This document shows positions 43,934 to 51,493 of a stretch of 64,000 bases of DNA, piece by piece. A program made the position numbers and the translations under genes. The stretch comes from Bdellovibrio bacteriovorus str. Tiberius (GTDB lineage Bacteria; Bdellovibrionota; Bdellovibrionia; Bdellovibrionales; Bdellovibrionaceae). A model generated the notes under the pieces. That model was not told the DNA's origin, did not search any database, and saw only the letters and a program-made list of their open reading frames with translations. Location of the stretch: assembly GCF_000317895.1 (NCBI RefSeq), contig NC_019567.1, positions 3,596,001 through 3,660,000 of the forward strand, written 5' to 3'. Numbering within the stretch: position 1 is the stretch's first letter; the number at the start of each line of letters is the position of its first letter.

Positions 43934-43946
43934 CATTCGTTACGTG
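43920..43946. other. Perfect 10-bp hairpin overlapping a stop codon
   Basis: CACGTAACGA pairs with TCGTTACGTG around GTAACAT. The TAA of the preceding gene lies in the loop. No T run follows, so it is either a weak terminator or a transcript-end structure. Confidence 0.6.
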
Positions 43947-44036
43947 CATATCTGAATTCTTTATATACCTTTTACCTATGATGTCCTGCTTGTTACAACT
44001 AGCTCTCGAAGCATAGTTAGAAACAAGGAGGCTTCT

Positions 44037-44378
44037 ATGAAACAAATCACTATCGCACTTGCCGCAATCATGGCTTTGGCAGCATCTCCTGCCCAGGCCT
44101 TTTTGTCGTCTCAAGACGAGACCACGCTGCTGGCAACCCTGAATCAGGAAAACCTGACCCAAGGAGTTCACTACAACGATATCCGCTGCTCGGTGCGCAA
44201 TAAAAAGTGCCTGGTCAAAATGGAAATCAAATCTGAAAAGGCCGGCTGCCTGATCGAACATATGAACGACGTCAGCGATCTTTATACCGAATCCACAACT
44301 CGCGACAACCAAGTCCGCATGGTCCTGTCCCCTTACGCTGAACAAGCGCTGGCATCTTGCGTGGCAGGTCTGCTGTAA
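44037..44378 (+). CDS. Small exported protein of unknown function
   Basis: A 113-residue protein with signal peptide QITIALAAIMALAASPAQA. The mature domain has four cysteines (IRCSV, KKCLV, AGCLI, ASCVA), likely two disulfides, and a helix-strand layout. AAGGAGG precedes ATG with a 6-base spacer. Family not recognised. Confidence 0.78.
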   Translation: MKQITIALAAIMALAASPAQAFLSSQDETTLLATLNQENLTQGVHYNDIRCSVRNKKCLVKMEIKSEKAGCLIEHMNDVSDLYTESTTRDNQVRMVLSPYAEQALASCVAGLL

Positions 44379-44405
44379 AGCTGGACTTGCCCGTCTTTGG
44401 AAGGT

Positions 44406-44431
44406 CTCCTAGCCTAAACAGCGCTAGGAGG
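44406..44431 (+). promoter_or_regulatory. Hairpin burying the ribosome binding site of the secretin-domain gene
   Basis: CTCCTAGC (44406-44413) pairs perfectly with GCTAGGAG (44423-44430). The latter contains most of the AGGAGG Shine-Dalgarno for the ATG at 44436, so translation should be reduced unless the stem is opened. It could alternatively act as a weak terminator for the upstream gene. Confidence 0.55.
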
Positions 44432-44435
44432 ATCC

Positions 44436-45104
44436 ATGCTTAAGTACGTTATCTCAAGTTTGTTTGTTTCTGCTGTGACCTTGTCCCAGGCGTCTGCTGC
44501 CGACAAAATCAAAATGTATTTCAATAAAGAAGAACTGACCAAGGTGATCGAAATTTATTCGAAGGCCACGGGTCAGAAATTTATTATTGATCCAGGCGTG
44601 CGCGGAACTATTTCAATCTTTAATCAAGAGCCGCTTGAACCGGCTGAAGCTTTCAATCAGCTTTCCATCGCCCTTGCCACCAATGGCTTTGCTATCAGCA
44701 AGCAGAGCGATGTAATGGTGGTAAAAGCCGCACGCAATGTGCAGCGTGATTTGATCGAAGTCAGTTCTGAAGTTCCATCGGTATCCCCGCAGCGCATGTA
44801 CACTTGGGTGGCGACGCTGAAGCACGTTTCTGTTTTGGATCTGAATCGTGATCTGCGCATCCTGCCTTCCCGTGATGGCGAGATGAATGTGAACGCGGCT
44901 GCCAACCAGATCATCTTCACGGATTGGGCAACGAACCTGAACCGTATCGCTGAAATCCTGAAAGCTGTTGATAAACCCGTGGACCCGGCGACCAAAAAGC
45001 TGGTGGATGCTTCCCGCCGCCATCATGGCCCTTCAAACGGCCCAGCGCACAAAGGCCCGGCACCAAAGCATGACGAGGCCGGCAAAGCGCCCGAGAAGCA
45101 ATAG
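44436..45104 (+). CDS. Stand-alone secretin N-domain protein (GspD/PilQ N0-N1-like)
   Basis: A 222-residue exported protein with signal peptide VISSLFVSAVTLSQASA. Residues about 23-95 match the N0/STN fold of secretins (VIEIYSKATGQKFIIDPGVRG), and about 100-185 an N1-like domain (VATLKHVSVLDLNRDLRIL, then NQIIFTDWATNLNRIAEIL). No secretin pore follows; instead there is a His/Pro/Lys-rich tail. It may be an accessory to a type II or IV system or a periplasmic binding module. Ends at a terminator before lexA. Confidence 0.82.
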   Translation: MLKYVISSLFVSAVTLSQASAADKIKMYFNKEELTKVIEIYSKATGQKFIIDPGVRGTISIFNQEPLEPAEAFNQLSIALATNGFAISKQSDVMVVKAARNVQRDLIEVSSEVPSVSPQRMYTWVATLKHVSVLDLNRDLRILPSRDGEMNVNAAANQIIFTDWATNLNRIAEILKAVDKPVDPATKKLVDASRRHHGPSNGPAHKGPAPKHDEAGKAPEKQ

Positions 45105-45131
45105 AACCCGCTTCCAGCACGAAAACCGACG

Positions 45132-45166
45132 AAGGACTGGCCCAAGGGCTGGTCCTTTCTTTTTTT
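45132..45166 (+). terminator. Terminator before lexA
   Basis: AAGGAC and GCCC pair with GGGC and GTCCTT with a small internal mismatch, followed by a long T run. Confidence 0.88.
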
Positions 45167-45219
45167 GAAAATAGGCTATTGACTTACATATAATTTACAC
45201 TGTAAGTTCGTATGTAAGT
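45165..45219 (+). promoter_or_regulatory. lexA promoter and LexA operator
   Basis: TTGAAA at 45165-45170 and TATAAT at 45189-45194 are 18 bases apart and form a good sigma-70 promoter. TTACACTGTAA at 45195-45205 matches the TTAC-N3-GTAA box known for Bdellovibrio LexA. An outer perfect repeat, ACTTACATA (45182-45190) and TATGTAAGT (45211-45219), encloses it. The operator overlaps the -10 box and the short leader, so autorepression is expected. Confidence 0.85.
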
Positions 45220-45220
45220 T

Positions 45221-45943
45221 ATGACGATGAAAACGCCCCTCCCACCACTGACACCTAAAGAAAAATCCGTACTCGAATTTATCGAGGCGCACATCTTAAG
45301 TTCAGGAGTTTCGCCGTCATATCAAGAAATTAAGGATCACTTCGGTCTGGCTTCGTTCAACTCGGTTCAGAATTATCTGAAGCAGCTGACGAACAAGGGA
45401 TATATCTCAAATCCCCAGAACTTGAAGCGAGCCATTCAGGTGCTCCACTCCGCTTCGGCGGTTCAGGATCAGCTGCAATCAAAAACGGTCTCGACGAAGA
45501 CAGGGTCTCCTCGCACTCAGCTCCTCCAGGCTCGTGACGAGATCCTGTCACTTCCCCTTCTTGGGAAAGTGGCGGCCGGCCAACCTATTGAAGCCATCAA
45601 ACACGACGAGTTCGTGGATGTCCCCCCTTCCATGGTCAAAAATCCTTCCAAATCCTTTGCGCTGAAGGTGCAGGGCGATTCCATGATCGAAGACGGGATC
45701 TTTGATGAAGACATCATTTTGATTCAGAAACAAAATTCCGCCAACAACGGCGATATCATTGTGGCAACGGTAGATAATGAAGCCACGGTGAAACGCTTCT
45801 ATCTGCGCCCCCGCCCGGAAACTGGGGACGCAGATAAGATGGTGGAACTACGTCCATCCAATTCGACAATGAAGTCCATGTGGTACACCCCTGATGAGGT
45901 GGAAATCCGCGGGATCGTTGTCGGCCTGATCCGTAAGTTCTAA
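45221..45943 (+). CDS. lexA: SOS repressor LexA
   Basis: Represses DNA-damage genes and self-cleaves when RecA is activated. Residues 1-75 form the winged-helix DNA-binding domain (TPKEKSVLEFIEAHI). The cleavage site is Ala119-Gly120 (GKVAAGQP). Catalytic residues are Ser154 (GDSMIEDG) and Lys191 (ATVKRF). The 240-residue length is longer than E. coli LexA (202) because of a linker around 78-105. The start follows the operator at once and has no clear Shine-Dalgarno; ATG 45227 is the alternative. Confidence 0.95.
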   Translation: MTMKTPLPPLTPKEKSVLEFIEAHILSSGVSPSYQEIKDHFGLASFNSVQNYLKQLTNKGYISNPQNLKRAIQVLHSASAVQDQLQSKTVSTKTGSPRTQLLQARDEILSLPLLGKVAAGQPIEAIKHDEFVDVPPSMVKNPSKSFALKVQGDSMIEDGIFDEDIILIQKQNSANNGDIIVATVDNEATVKRFYLRPRPETGDADKMVELRPSNSTMKSMWYTPDEVEIRGIVVGLIRKF

Positions 45944-46010
45944 TTCCTTACACACCCCCTGGCACTGCCATTGCTTTTACGTCTCCGCGAGTCGTCCATA
46001 TCGGATACCG

Positions 46011-46040
46011 CAGCGGGGACGGAAAAAACCCGCTGTTTTT
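46011..46040 (+). terminator. Terminator after lexA
   Basis: CAGCGGG pairs with CCCGCTG around an A-rich loop, followed by TTTTT. Confidence 0.8.
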
Positions 46041-46094
46041 CTAAAATTTAGTTCCAGATTCTGAAAGCTGGGACGGGAAACAAAGGGGATTTAA

Positions 46095-46481
46095 ATGAAA
46101 ACTACAAAAATTTTGAGCGCTGCTGTTCTTATGACAATGCTGACTGCTTGTGCCGGCGGTGGTGGCAGTGATTCCAAGGCGGATGCCAAAGCCCAAGCCG
46201 TGGATGCTGACGGCAACTGTACTCAAGAATTCGTGTCTAAATATAATACCGTAGTACTTGAATTCAGCCATTTGCAGATGTTGCTTGGTGGCTACCCGAA
46301 CGAACAAAGAATTCTGGAACAAATGAAAGCCACAAATGCCGCATGTAAAAAGGTTTTCCCGGCCTATGCGGGCGTGACTTGTAAAGCCGAAGTTCAGAAC
46401 GAAATCCAGCAAATCAGCTCTGACACTTACAAAGAAGGCTGCCAGATGCTGAAAGAAGGCATGGCCAAACACGGTCTTTAA
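46095..46481 (+). CDS. Small lipoprotein of unknown function
   Basis: A 128-residue lipoprotein: signal ILSAAVLMTMLTAC with Cys19, followed by a glycine-rich spacer (GGGGSD) and a helical domain with four cysteines (GNCTQEF, AACKKV, VTCKAE, EGCQML), probably disulfide-linked. AAAGGGG precedes ATG. Followed by a strong terminator. Family not recognised. Confidence 0.78.
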   Translation: MKTTKILSAAVLMTMLTACAGGGGSDSKADAKAQAVDADGNCTQEFVSKYNTVVLEFSHLQMLLGGYPNEQRILEQMKATNAACKKVFPAYAGVTCKAEVQNEIQQISSDTYKEGCQMLKEGMAKHGL

Positions 46482-46493
46482 TTTTCAAAAACA

Positions 46494-46530
46494 AAAAGCG
46501 CCCCGTTGCTTCAACGAGGGCGCTTTTTTT
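46494..46530. terminator. Bidirectional terminator between convergent genes
   Basis: AAAAGCGCCC and CGTTG pair with CAACG and GGGCGCTTTT, with A- and T-rich flanks. It serves both the lipoprotein gene and pirin. Confidence 0.9.
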
Positions 46531-46553
46531 ATTTTCATCACATCGCTTTCCGA

Positions 46554-47252
46554 CTAAGGCATGTCGAACAGAATAAACTCTGCCCCTTTGCCCCAGGAAA
46601 GCTTCAGTGTTTCCACGTCGGTGATCGCCGCACCGTCACCTGCTGTCAGAGATTTTGAATCCACTTGCACATCACCTTTAATCACCTGCACCCACAGATG
46701 TCTGTGCGGATAGGTCTTGTGATTTTTTTCACCCGCATCCTGGGCTTTTGCCACATACATGTCCACATCCTGATTCATGGTGATGGAACCGCCACGTCCT
46801 TTGTGCGAAGCCACCAGAATCAAATCACTGCAACCGAAGCTGTCAGCAAAGTTTTTCTGCGCGTAACCTGGCTCTACCCCGACTTTGTCCGGTTTGATCC
46901 AGATTTGCAGGAAGTGAGTTTCCTTGCCCGGGATGTTGTTATATTCAGAGTGACGAATCCCCGTTCCCGCGCTCATGCGTTGCACTTCGCCTGGTTTGAT
47001 CACGGCCACATTACCCATGGAATCCTTGTGTGCCAGCTCGCCGTCGATCACATAAGAAATGATTTCCATATCACGGTGAGGATGGGTGTCGAAACCCGTG
47101 CCGCCTTCAATGCGATCTTCGTTAATCACACGCAAAGGACCAAAACCCATGAAGTTTTCATCATAGTATTCGGCAAAAGAGAAAGTGTGTTTGGAGTTCA
47201 GCCATCCGTGTTGTGCCAGACCGCGTTCGTTGGATTTTCTTACCTGAATCAT
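46554..47252 (-). CDS. Pirin-family bicupin
   Basis: Metal-binding cupin protein; some pirins oxidise quercetin, others act as regulators. The 232 residues contain the metal ligands in HPHRDMEI and HSEYN and the diagnostic LRVINEDRI and FDTHPH. ATG 47252 follows GGGAGC. It is divergent from a LysR gene with an inverted repeat between them, the classic arrangement of a LysR regulator and its target. Confidence 0.9.
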   Translation of the reverse strand: MIQVRKSNERGLAQHGWLNSKHTFSFAEYYDENFMGFGPLRVINEDRIEGGTGFDTHPHRDMEIISYVIDGELAHKDSMGNVAVIKPGEVQRMSAGTGIRHSEYNNIPGKETHFLQIWIKPDKVGVEPGYAQKNFADSFGCSDLILVASHKGRGGSITMNQDVDMYVAKAQDAGEKNHKTYPHRHLWVQVIKGDVQVDSKSLTAGDGAAITDVETLKLSWGKGAEFILFDMP

Positions 47253-47315
47253 ATGTTGCTCCCTTTTTTTAAAAGTCATGCTTGTCTTTCGTAATAGACT
47301 TTACGGCTTTCAGAC

Positions 47316-47364
47316 GATAAATAAAAATTGAAATATTTTATCATCTTGATAGCTTTTATTTATC
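47316..47364. promoter_or_regulatory. Inverted repeat in the pirin-LysR divergent region
   Basis: GATAAATAAAA (47316-47326) and TTTTATTTATC (47354-47364) are perfect 11-base complements, 27 bases apart. They lie between the two divergent start codons and are candidates for the LysR-regulator binding region. Confidence 0.55.
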
Positions 47365-47375
47365 ACTGAGGACCC

Positions 47376-48260
47376 ATGAACTTAGACCAATTGGAATTCG
47401 TCAAAGCCGTCATCGAATGTGGCAGCTTCCGGGCCGCCGCCGACAAGGTCGGCCGCTCCCAGCCCGCCCTGAGCGTCGCTATTAAGAACCTGGAAGACGA
47501 GCTAAGCCTGACCATCTTTGACCGCTCCGAATACAAAGTGAAGCTGACCCCGGAAGGCCAGGCGTTTTATGCCGTGGCCAAAGCCACCCTGGAATCCGCA
47601 CAGTACACAGCCCGCGTGGGTATCGAACTGGGACGCCACAAAGCCGATACCGAACTGCATATTTCAGCGGACCCACTGATATCCACCGAAGTGCTGGAAC
47701 TGATCGCTCTGGAATGCGCGCGCCCCGTGCTGCCGGTGAATCTGGTCATCACCAAGTCGATCCTTCAGGGCGGCTATCAGCGCCTTTTGGATGGCGAGAT
47801 TGACCTGGCCATCGCCCCCGCCCCCAGAAACAGCGAGGACCTTGAAAGCATCTTTCTGGAAGACGTCGTGCTGGTCAGCGCCGTTTCGCGCCGCCTGCTG
47901 CAGGAAAAGCGCACACCGACAAAAGAATTTCTGACAAAGCACCCCCAGATTCTGGTCTATAGCAATCAATCCAACGAAAAACCCGATGCCACCATTCGCA
48001 AAACCAGCAAAGAACCCGGACATAAAATTTATGTCCCCGATCACCACACCAAAGTGAAAATGATCGAAGGCGGCGTCGGCTGGGGCCGCATCGCCAAAAG
48101 CGAATGCACCAAAGAAAAAAATCTGGTGTTGATTGATAAATCCATCGCTTCTGAAACCCATCTTGAGCTATGTTTGGTCCGGCCCAAAAACCGCCCCATC
48201 GGCGTTACGGCCCGTTCAGTATGGAATGCCTTTCAGAAACGGTCCACTCAGCGGAGATAG
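47376..48260 (+). CDS. LysR-family transcriptional regulator
   Basis: A 294-residue regulator. Residues 1-60 form the winged helix-turn-helix (LDQLEFVKAVIECGSFRAAA, then SQPALSVAIKNLEDEL), followed by the linker helix and an effector-binding domain (about 90-290, LHISADPLISTEVLELIAL). The divergent pirin gene is the likely target. The next gene, fRMsr, starts 2 bases after its stop, so the two are cotranscribed and a link to oxidative stress is plausible (inference). Confidence 0.92.
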   Translation: MNLDQLEFVKAVIECGSFRAAADKVGRSQPALSVAIKNLEDELSLTIFDRSEYKVKLTPEGQAFYAVAKATLESAQYTARVGIELGRHKADTELHISADPLISTEVLELIALECARPVLPVNLVITKSILQGGYQRLLDGEIDLAIAPAPRNSEDLESIFLEDVVLVSAVSRRLLQEKRTPTKEFLTKHPQILVYSNQSNEKPDATIRKTSKEPGHKIYVPDHHTKVKMIEGGVGWGRIAKSECTKEKNLVLIDKSIASETHLELCLVRPKNRPIGVTARSVWNAFQKRSTQRR

Positions 48261-48262
48261 CT

Positions 48263-48760
48263 ATGCAACAGCACACGTCCATCAACTATTCAGACAAAAC
48301 CAAATTCTATAAAGAACTGCTTTCGGAAGCAGAAGGGATGGCTGAAAAAGAATGGTTCGTGAATCTGGCAAACTTCGCAGCCCTGCTGAAACAACACCTG
48401 CCCCAGATCAACTGGGTGGGGTTTTACCTGCTTCATAACAACGAATTGCTGTTAAGCTCTTTCCAGGGACTGCCAGCCTGCACGCGCATTGCAATCGGCA
48501 AAGGTGTGTGCGGAACGGCCGCAAAAACGCAGCAGACCCAGCTGATTGCGGATGTGGATCAGTTCCCGGGTCACATCGTCTGTGATGCTGCCTCCAAGTC
48601 CGAAATCGTCGTGCCGATGATTCATAACGGAAAGCTGCTGGGGGTTTTGGATGTCGATGCTCCGGTCTTAAGCCGGTTCGACAGCGAAGATCAAAAGGGT
48701 CTTGAAGCCATGGTGCAGATTCTTCTTTCGAAAACGACATGGCCGGACAGCTTCGCCTAA
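48263..48760 (+). CDS. msrC: Free methionine-(R)-sulfoxide reductase (GAF domain)
   Basis: Reduces free methionine-R-sulfoxide, protecting against oxidation. The 165-residue GAF protein carries the three family cysteines: Cys73 (LPACTRI), Cys83 (GKGVCGTA) and Cys107 (HIVCDAASKSEIV). NWVGFYLL and GVLDVDAP complete the match with E. coli YebR. GGAG lies 8 bases before ATG 48263. It follows the LysR gene by 2 bases. Confidence 0.93.
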   Translation: MQQHTSINYSDKTKFYKELLSEAEGMAEKEWFVNLANFAALLKQHLPQINWVGFYLLHNNELLLSSFQGLPACTRIAIGKGVCGTAAKTQQTQLIADVDQFPGHIVCDAASKSEIVVPMIHNGKLLGVLDVDAPVLSRFDSEDQKGLEAMVQILLSKTTWPDSFA

Positions 48761-48790
48761 AAGCAGCCACGAACCCAAGTGCTGAAAGCA

Positions 48791-48822
48791 AAAAAGCCGG
48801 TTTATTTTAAAACCGGCTTTTC
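48791..48822. terminator. Bidirectional terminator
   Basis: AAAAGCCGGTTT pairs with AAACCGGCTTTT around a short A/T loop, between convergent genes. Confidence 0.9.
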
Positions 48823-48847
48823 CAAGAATACTTATTAGATCAAGAAA

Positions 48848-49291
48848 CTAGTAAAGATCGCGATAGTCGTCTTCGATAGGGGACGTCGTCGCACCTTCAA
48901 CATAAAGAACAACACTGTTGTTATTCAAAGAAGGGTGTTGAACCTGAACTGTGCAAGAGCTCCAGTCCGCGCCCGGTGTCCAGGACACTTTCAATTCATA
49001 ATCCTGAGTATAAGTTTTGGAAGCAGAATCATAAGAGCTGTTCAAAAGGATCACGCGCTCAACATCACAAGTGAAACCATCTTGTTCTGAAGTCACAACA
49101 CCTTTTGGATCGATCAGATTCAAAGCCTGGTTCTTAACAACCACGCGCAAAGAAACGATGCCATCCTGATTGGAAGCATCTACAGCTTTAACAGCCACAG
49201 TACGGCCGTTTACAACGTCTACATATTTGCTGCTCCAGGCTTGAGCGGAAGAGGCCACCAACAATGCAGCCACAGCGGAAAGAACTTTCAT
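48848..49291 (-). CDS. Small exported beta-rich protein of unknown function
   Basis: A 147-residue protein with signal peptide VLSAVAALLVASSAQA. The mature part alternates polar and hydrophobic residues (IVSLRVVVKNQALNLIDP, KTYTQDYELKVSWTPG) as in an immunoglobulin-like sandwich, with two cysteines (FTCDV and SSCTV). AAGGAG lies before ATG. The region upstream to 49479 holds an imperfect GGGATGC/GCATCCC hairpin (49402-49428) and no gene. Confidence 0.75.
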   Translation of the reverse strand: MKVLSAVAALLVASSAQAWSSKYVDVVNGRTVAVKAVDASNQDGIVSLRVVVKNQALNLIDPKGVVTSEQDGFTCDVERVILLNSSYDSASKTYTQDYELKVSWTPGADWSSCTVQVQHPSLNNNSVVLYVEGATTSPIEDDYRDLY

Positions 49292-49479
49292 CTTTTAACT
49301 CCTTGGTTGTTTTGATGAAGGCGTTCTAGCACAGCCCCACCTCAAAACCAACGCAACGAGTTAAGTCATGGTAAATTTACAGGTAATCTCAAAAAAACAA
49401 AGGGATGCGCGCAGTAATGCAGGCATCCCCTCTAATCCCCTCGAGATAATACTAAATCAAATACGTTTGAGCTGACGGT

Positions 49480-49851
49480 TTAGCCGCGAGCGTAGCGTTT
49501 ATTCATGGATTCGCGAATTTCAGCACCTTCGATGCTTAGGCGAGTCCAAGGAATAGCGCGAAGTCTTTCAGGCTCAATCGCCTCTTCAGTCTCTTCGCAG
49601 TAACCGAACGTGCCGCCCTCAATGCGAGCCAAGGCGCTTTCGATTTCCATCAGTTGACCACGCAGTCTTTCATGCATGCTCAGGAATTCTTGTTCAGCAA
49701 GGACACGTACCGTTTGGTCGCCTTCATCGCCGCCCTTTTCCTCATTCTGGTCCAAGTTCAATCGAGCTTCTTTCACTCTGTTGAGGATGTCCTGCTTCGA
49801 TTGCAAAAGCCTTGTGCGACATTCAGTCACCAGCTTTTCAGAGATAGCCAT
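49480..49851 (-). CDS. DksA/TraR-family protein with a degenerate zinc finger
   Basis: RNA polymerase secondary-channel regulators of this family adjust transcription with ppGpp. The 123-residue protein has the coiled-coil tip region (NLDQNEEKGGDEGDQTVRVL) and the C-terminal finger fold (GGTFGYCEETEEAIEPERL, then RAIPWTRLSIEG), but only one of the four usual zinc cysteines remains. GAGGGGG precedes ATG 49851. It may work without zinc, as known for cysteine-poor DksA paralogues. A RelA/SpoT-like enzyme is also encoded in this window. Confidence 0.85.
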   Translation of the reverse strand: MAISEKLVTECRTRLLQSKQDILNRVKEARLNLDQNEEKGGDEGDQTVRVLAEQEFLSMHERLRGQLMEIESALARIEGGTFGYCEETEEAIEPERLRAIPWTRLSIEGAEIRESMNKRYARG

Positions 49852-50226
49852 ATTGCCCCCTCGAGTTCCTTCCAGCTTAAGTGCCAATTTGGAACTGACC
49901 TATTAAGTTCTAGACCTGTAATTTTTGCAAGCATAAAATCTTACATTAACTTAAAATTAAATAAAGCGTTGTAAACCCTGACGAATCCCTGACTGCGGCC
50001 ATGGGAGCGCCATACCGGCTGACCTCACAAACCCGCCTCCAAGTCATCTTCTTACAATTATAATCCCAAATTTGATTAGATCGCCCGCCCAAACACGCAT
50101 CGCGTTAGAATTCTAGCCCTGGGTTCATGAAATGAAAATAGAAAGGGGCTTTTTCACTCTAAGATTCTCAGTTTGAAGCGAGTTTGCCGACTGACAGTGG
50201 CTTATATGGAATTGATCAAGGCCCGA
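49852..50226. other. Gene-poor stretch
   Basis: About 370 bases upstream of the DksA-like gene. The first 150 are AT-rich and probably hold its promoter. I saw no convincing reading frame, tRNA or conserved RNA here. It ends at the terminator of the minus-strand gene at 50316. Confidence 0.5.
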
Positions 50227-50260
50227 AAATAAAGAAGGCGACCTGCTAAGAGGTCGCCTT
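50227..50260 (-). terminator. Terminator of the 50316 gene
   Basis: AAGGCGACCT pairs perfectly with AGGTCGCCTT around GCTAAG. On the minus strand it is followed by CTTTATTTT. Confidence 0.85.
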
Positions 50261-50274
50261 GCACGATTCAGGAT

Positions 50275-50294
50275 CGCTTCTCCCCCGAGAAGCG
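50275..50294. other. Short perfect hairpin
   Basis: CGCTTCTC pairs with GAGAAGCG around CCCC. It lies between the stop of the 50316 gene and its terminator; probably a transcript-end structure. Confidence 0.5.
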
Positions 50295-50315
50295 CCCCAC
50301 AGGCATATATAAAGA

Positions 50316-50660
50316 CTAATTAAGACAAGAAGCCACACGCGCCAGCAAATCCCCGGTTGCGGCGTTAAGCTGTGTGGCCATCTTTTTCCCCTGAACTCCG
50401 CGCGTGCGGAAGGCTTGAGCTGACTGATCCATCTCTTTAGACACGGCTTTCACAGTCAACCCCTTGGCTGTTTTCATCGTGATGGAGTATTCCTCCAAAG
50501 AAGAAGCGAACGTCTCGTGATTGTTCACCAGGCTCGCCATGATCTGAGCCTGAGCCTTCTGCATGGCCTGAAGTTCTTTTTTAAGCTCTGCACACTGGGA
50601 AGCCGCCATCGAGTTGGATGCAAAAAGAATAACTGCGAAGAATGTGGCGATGGTTTTCAT
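50316..50660 (-). CDS. Small exported helical protein
   Basis: A 114-residue protein with signal peptide TIATFFAVILFASNSMA. The mature part is helical with a cysteine at each end (SQCAELKKELQAMQKAQAQ and VASCLN), suggesting a disulfide-closed helical hairpin. AAAGG lies 8 bases before ATG. Family not recognised. Confidence 0.72.
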   Translation of the reverse strand: MKTIATFFAVILFASNSMAASQCAELKKELQAMQKAQAQIMASLVNNHETFASSLEEYSITMKTAKGLTVKAVSKEMDQSAQAFRTRGVQGKKMATQLNAATGDLLARVASCLN

Positions 50661-50748
50661 GTCAGAGCCTTTCGTTATGACTCTGAACTAAAGCAATGAG
50701 TCTGCCAGCTGAGAACGGCTTATATTCGCTCTCAGGTGACATTTTGGG

Positions 50749-51357
50749 CTAGGACTTTAGAAATTTTTCAAACTCGTTCTTTGTTTCGCCAGAAGTATAC
50801 GGCAGCAGAAGACGGGCCACGTGGCGTTTACCACGCTCGATACTGCGCTTGCCGGGCTGCTTTTCAGCGGATTCAAAGAACTGCAGGAAGGTCGTCGCCA
50901 TCGCCAGCAGGGATTCAGCGATGTACTGCATTTCAGAGACTTCGGCGATTTTCACCATTTTGCCGTCCTTCACCCACTGGCGGTAAAGGATGACCATCAG
51001 TTTCATCATCTTCTGGATGTGGTTTCTCCACATCTTCGCCAGTTGCTGGTCACGGCGGCGAAGGGCGTACATTTCGCGGTGGAAGAAGCGATAGCGCCAG
51101 TACAGCTCGAAGTTGTCGCTGATGAAGACCAGCGGAGTCGACTTCTTGGTGCGGCTGGGGCGCCAGACATCGTAGGTCTCTTTCGCCATTCTCTTAAACA
51201 GCTCGATCAGGATCTCTTCTTTGTTGTCATAGTGGAAATACAGGTTGCCGGGGCTGATATCCATGGCTTTCGCAATGTGATTTGTTGTGATAGCCACAAC
51301 GCCGCTGCGATTGAAGAGTTCGATGGAGGTGACGAGAATACGTTCTTTAGTCTTCAT
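50749..51357 (-). CDS. TetR-family transcriptional regulator
   Basis: A 202-residue regulator. The N-terminal helix-turn-helix is clear (ERILVTSIELFNRSGVVAIT, IAKAMDISPGNLYFHYDNKE). The rest is an all-helical ligand-binding domain rich in Tyr, Trp and Arg (YWRYRFFHREMYALRRRDQQ). It is divergent from the penicillin-binding protein gene with 136 bases between them, so that gene may be a target. Confidence 0.9.
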   Translation of the reverse strand: MKTKERILVTSIELFNRSGVVAITTNHIAKAMDISPGNLYFHYDNKEEILIELFKRMAKETYDVWRPSRTKKSTPLVFISDNFELYWRYRFFHREMYALRRRDQQLAKMWRNHIQKMMKLMVILYRQWVKDGKMVKIAEVSEMQYIAESLLAMATTFLQFFESAEKQPGKRSIERGKRHVARLLLPYTSGETKNEFEKFLKS

Positions 51358-51493
51358 GCTTATTAGTCTTTAGTCCAAGTCCCCTCGAGAGTCACGAGGA
51401 ATAGGCCTGAAAAGCGCACCAGAATGGCATTTCCAGTGACTTCTTCTGAGAATGCCCTTGAAAGCGTTAAAAATTTGGTGCTACCATAAAATA

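Noticed and set aside
49393-49402. TTTACAGGTAAT near 49380 as a second LexA box
   Set aside because: The spacing between TTAC and GTAA is two bases instead of three and no SOS gene follows.
49852-50315. Small RNA in the gap between the DksA-like and 50316 genes
   Set aside because: Apart from the terminator hairpins of the 50316 gene I found no promoter-terminator pair or conserved structure.
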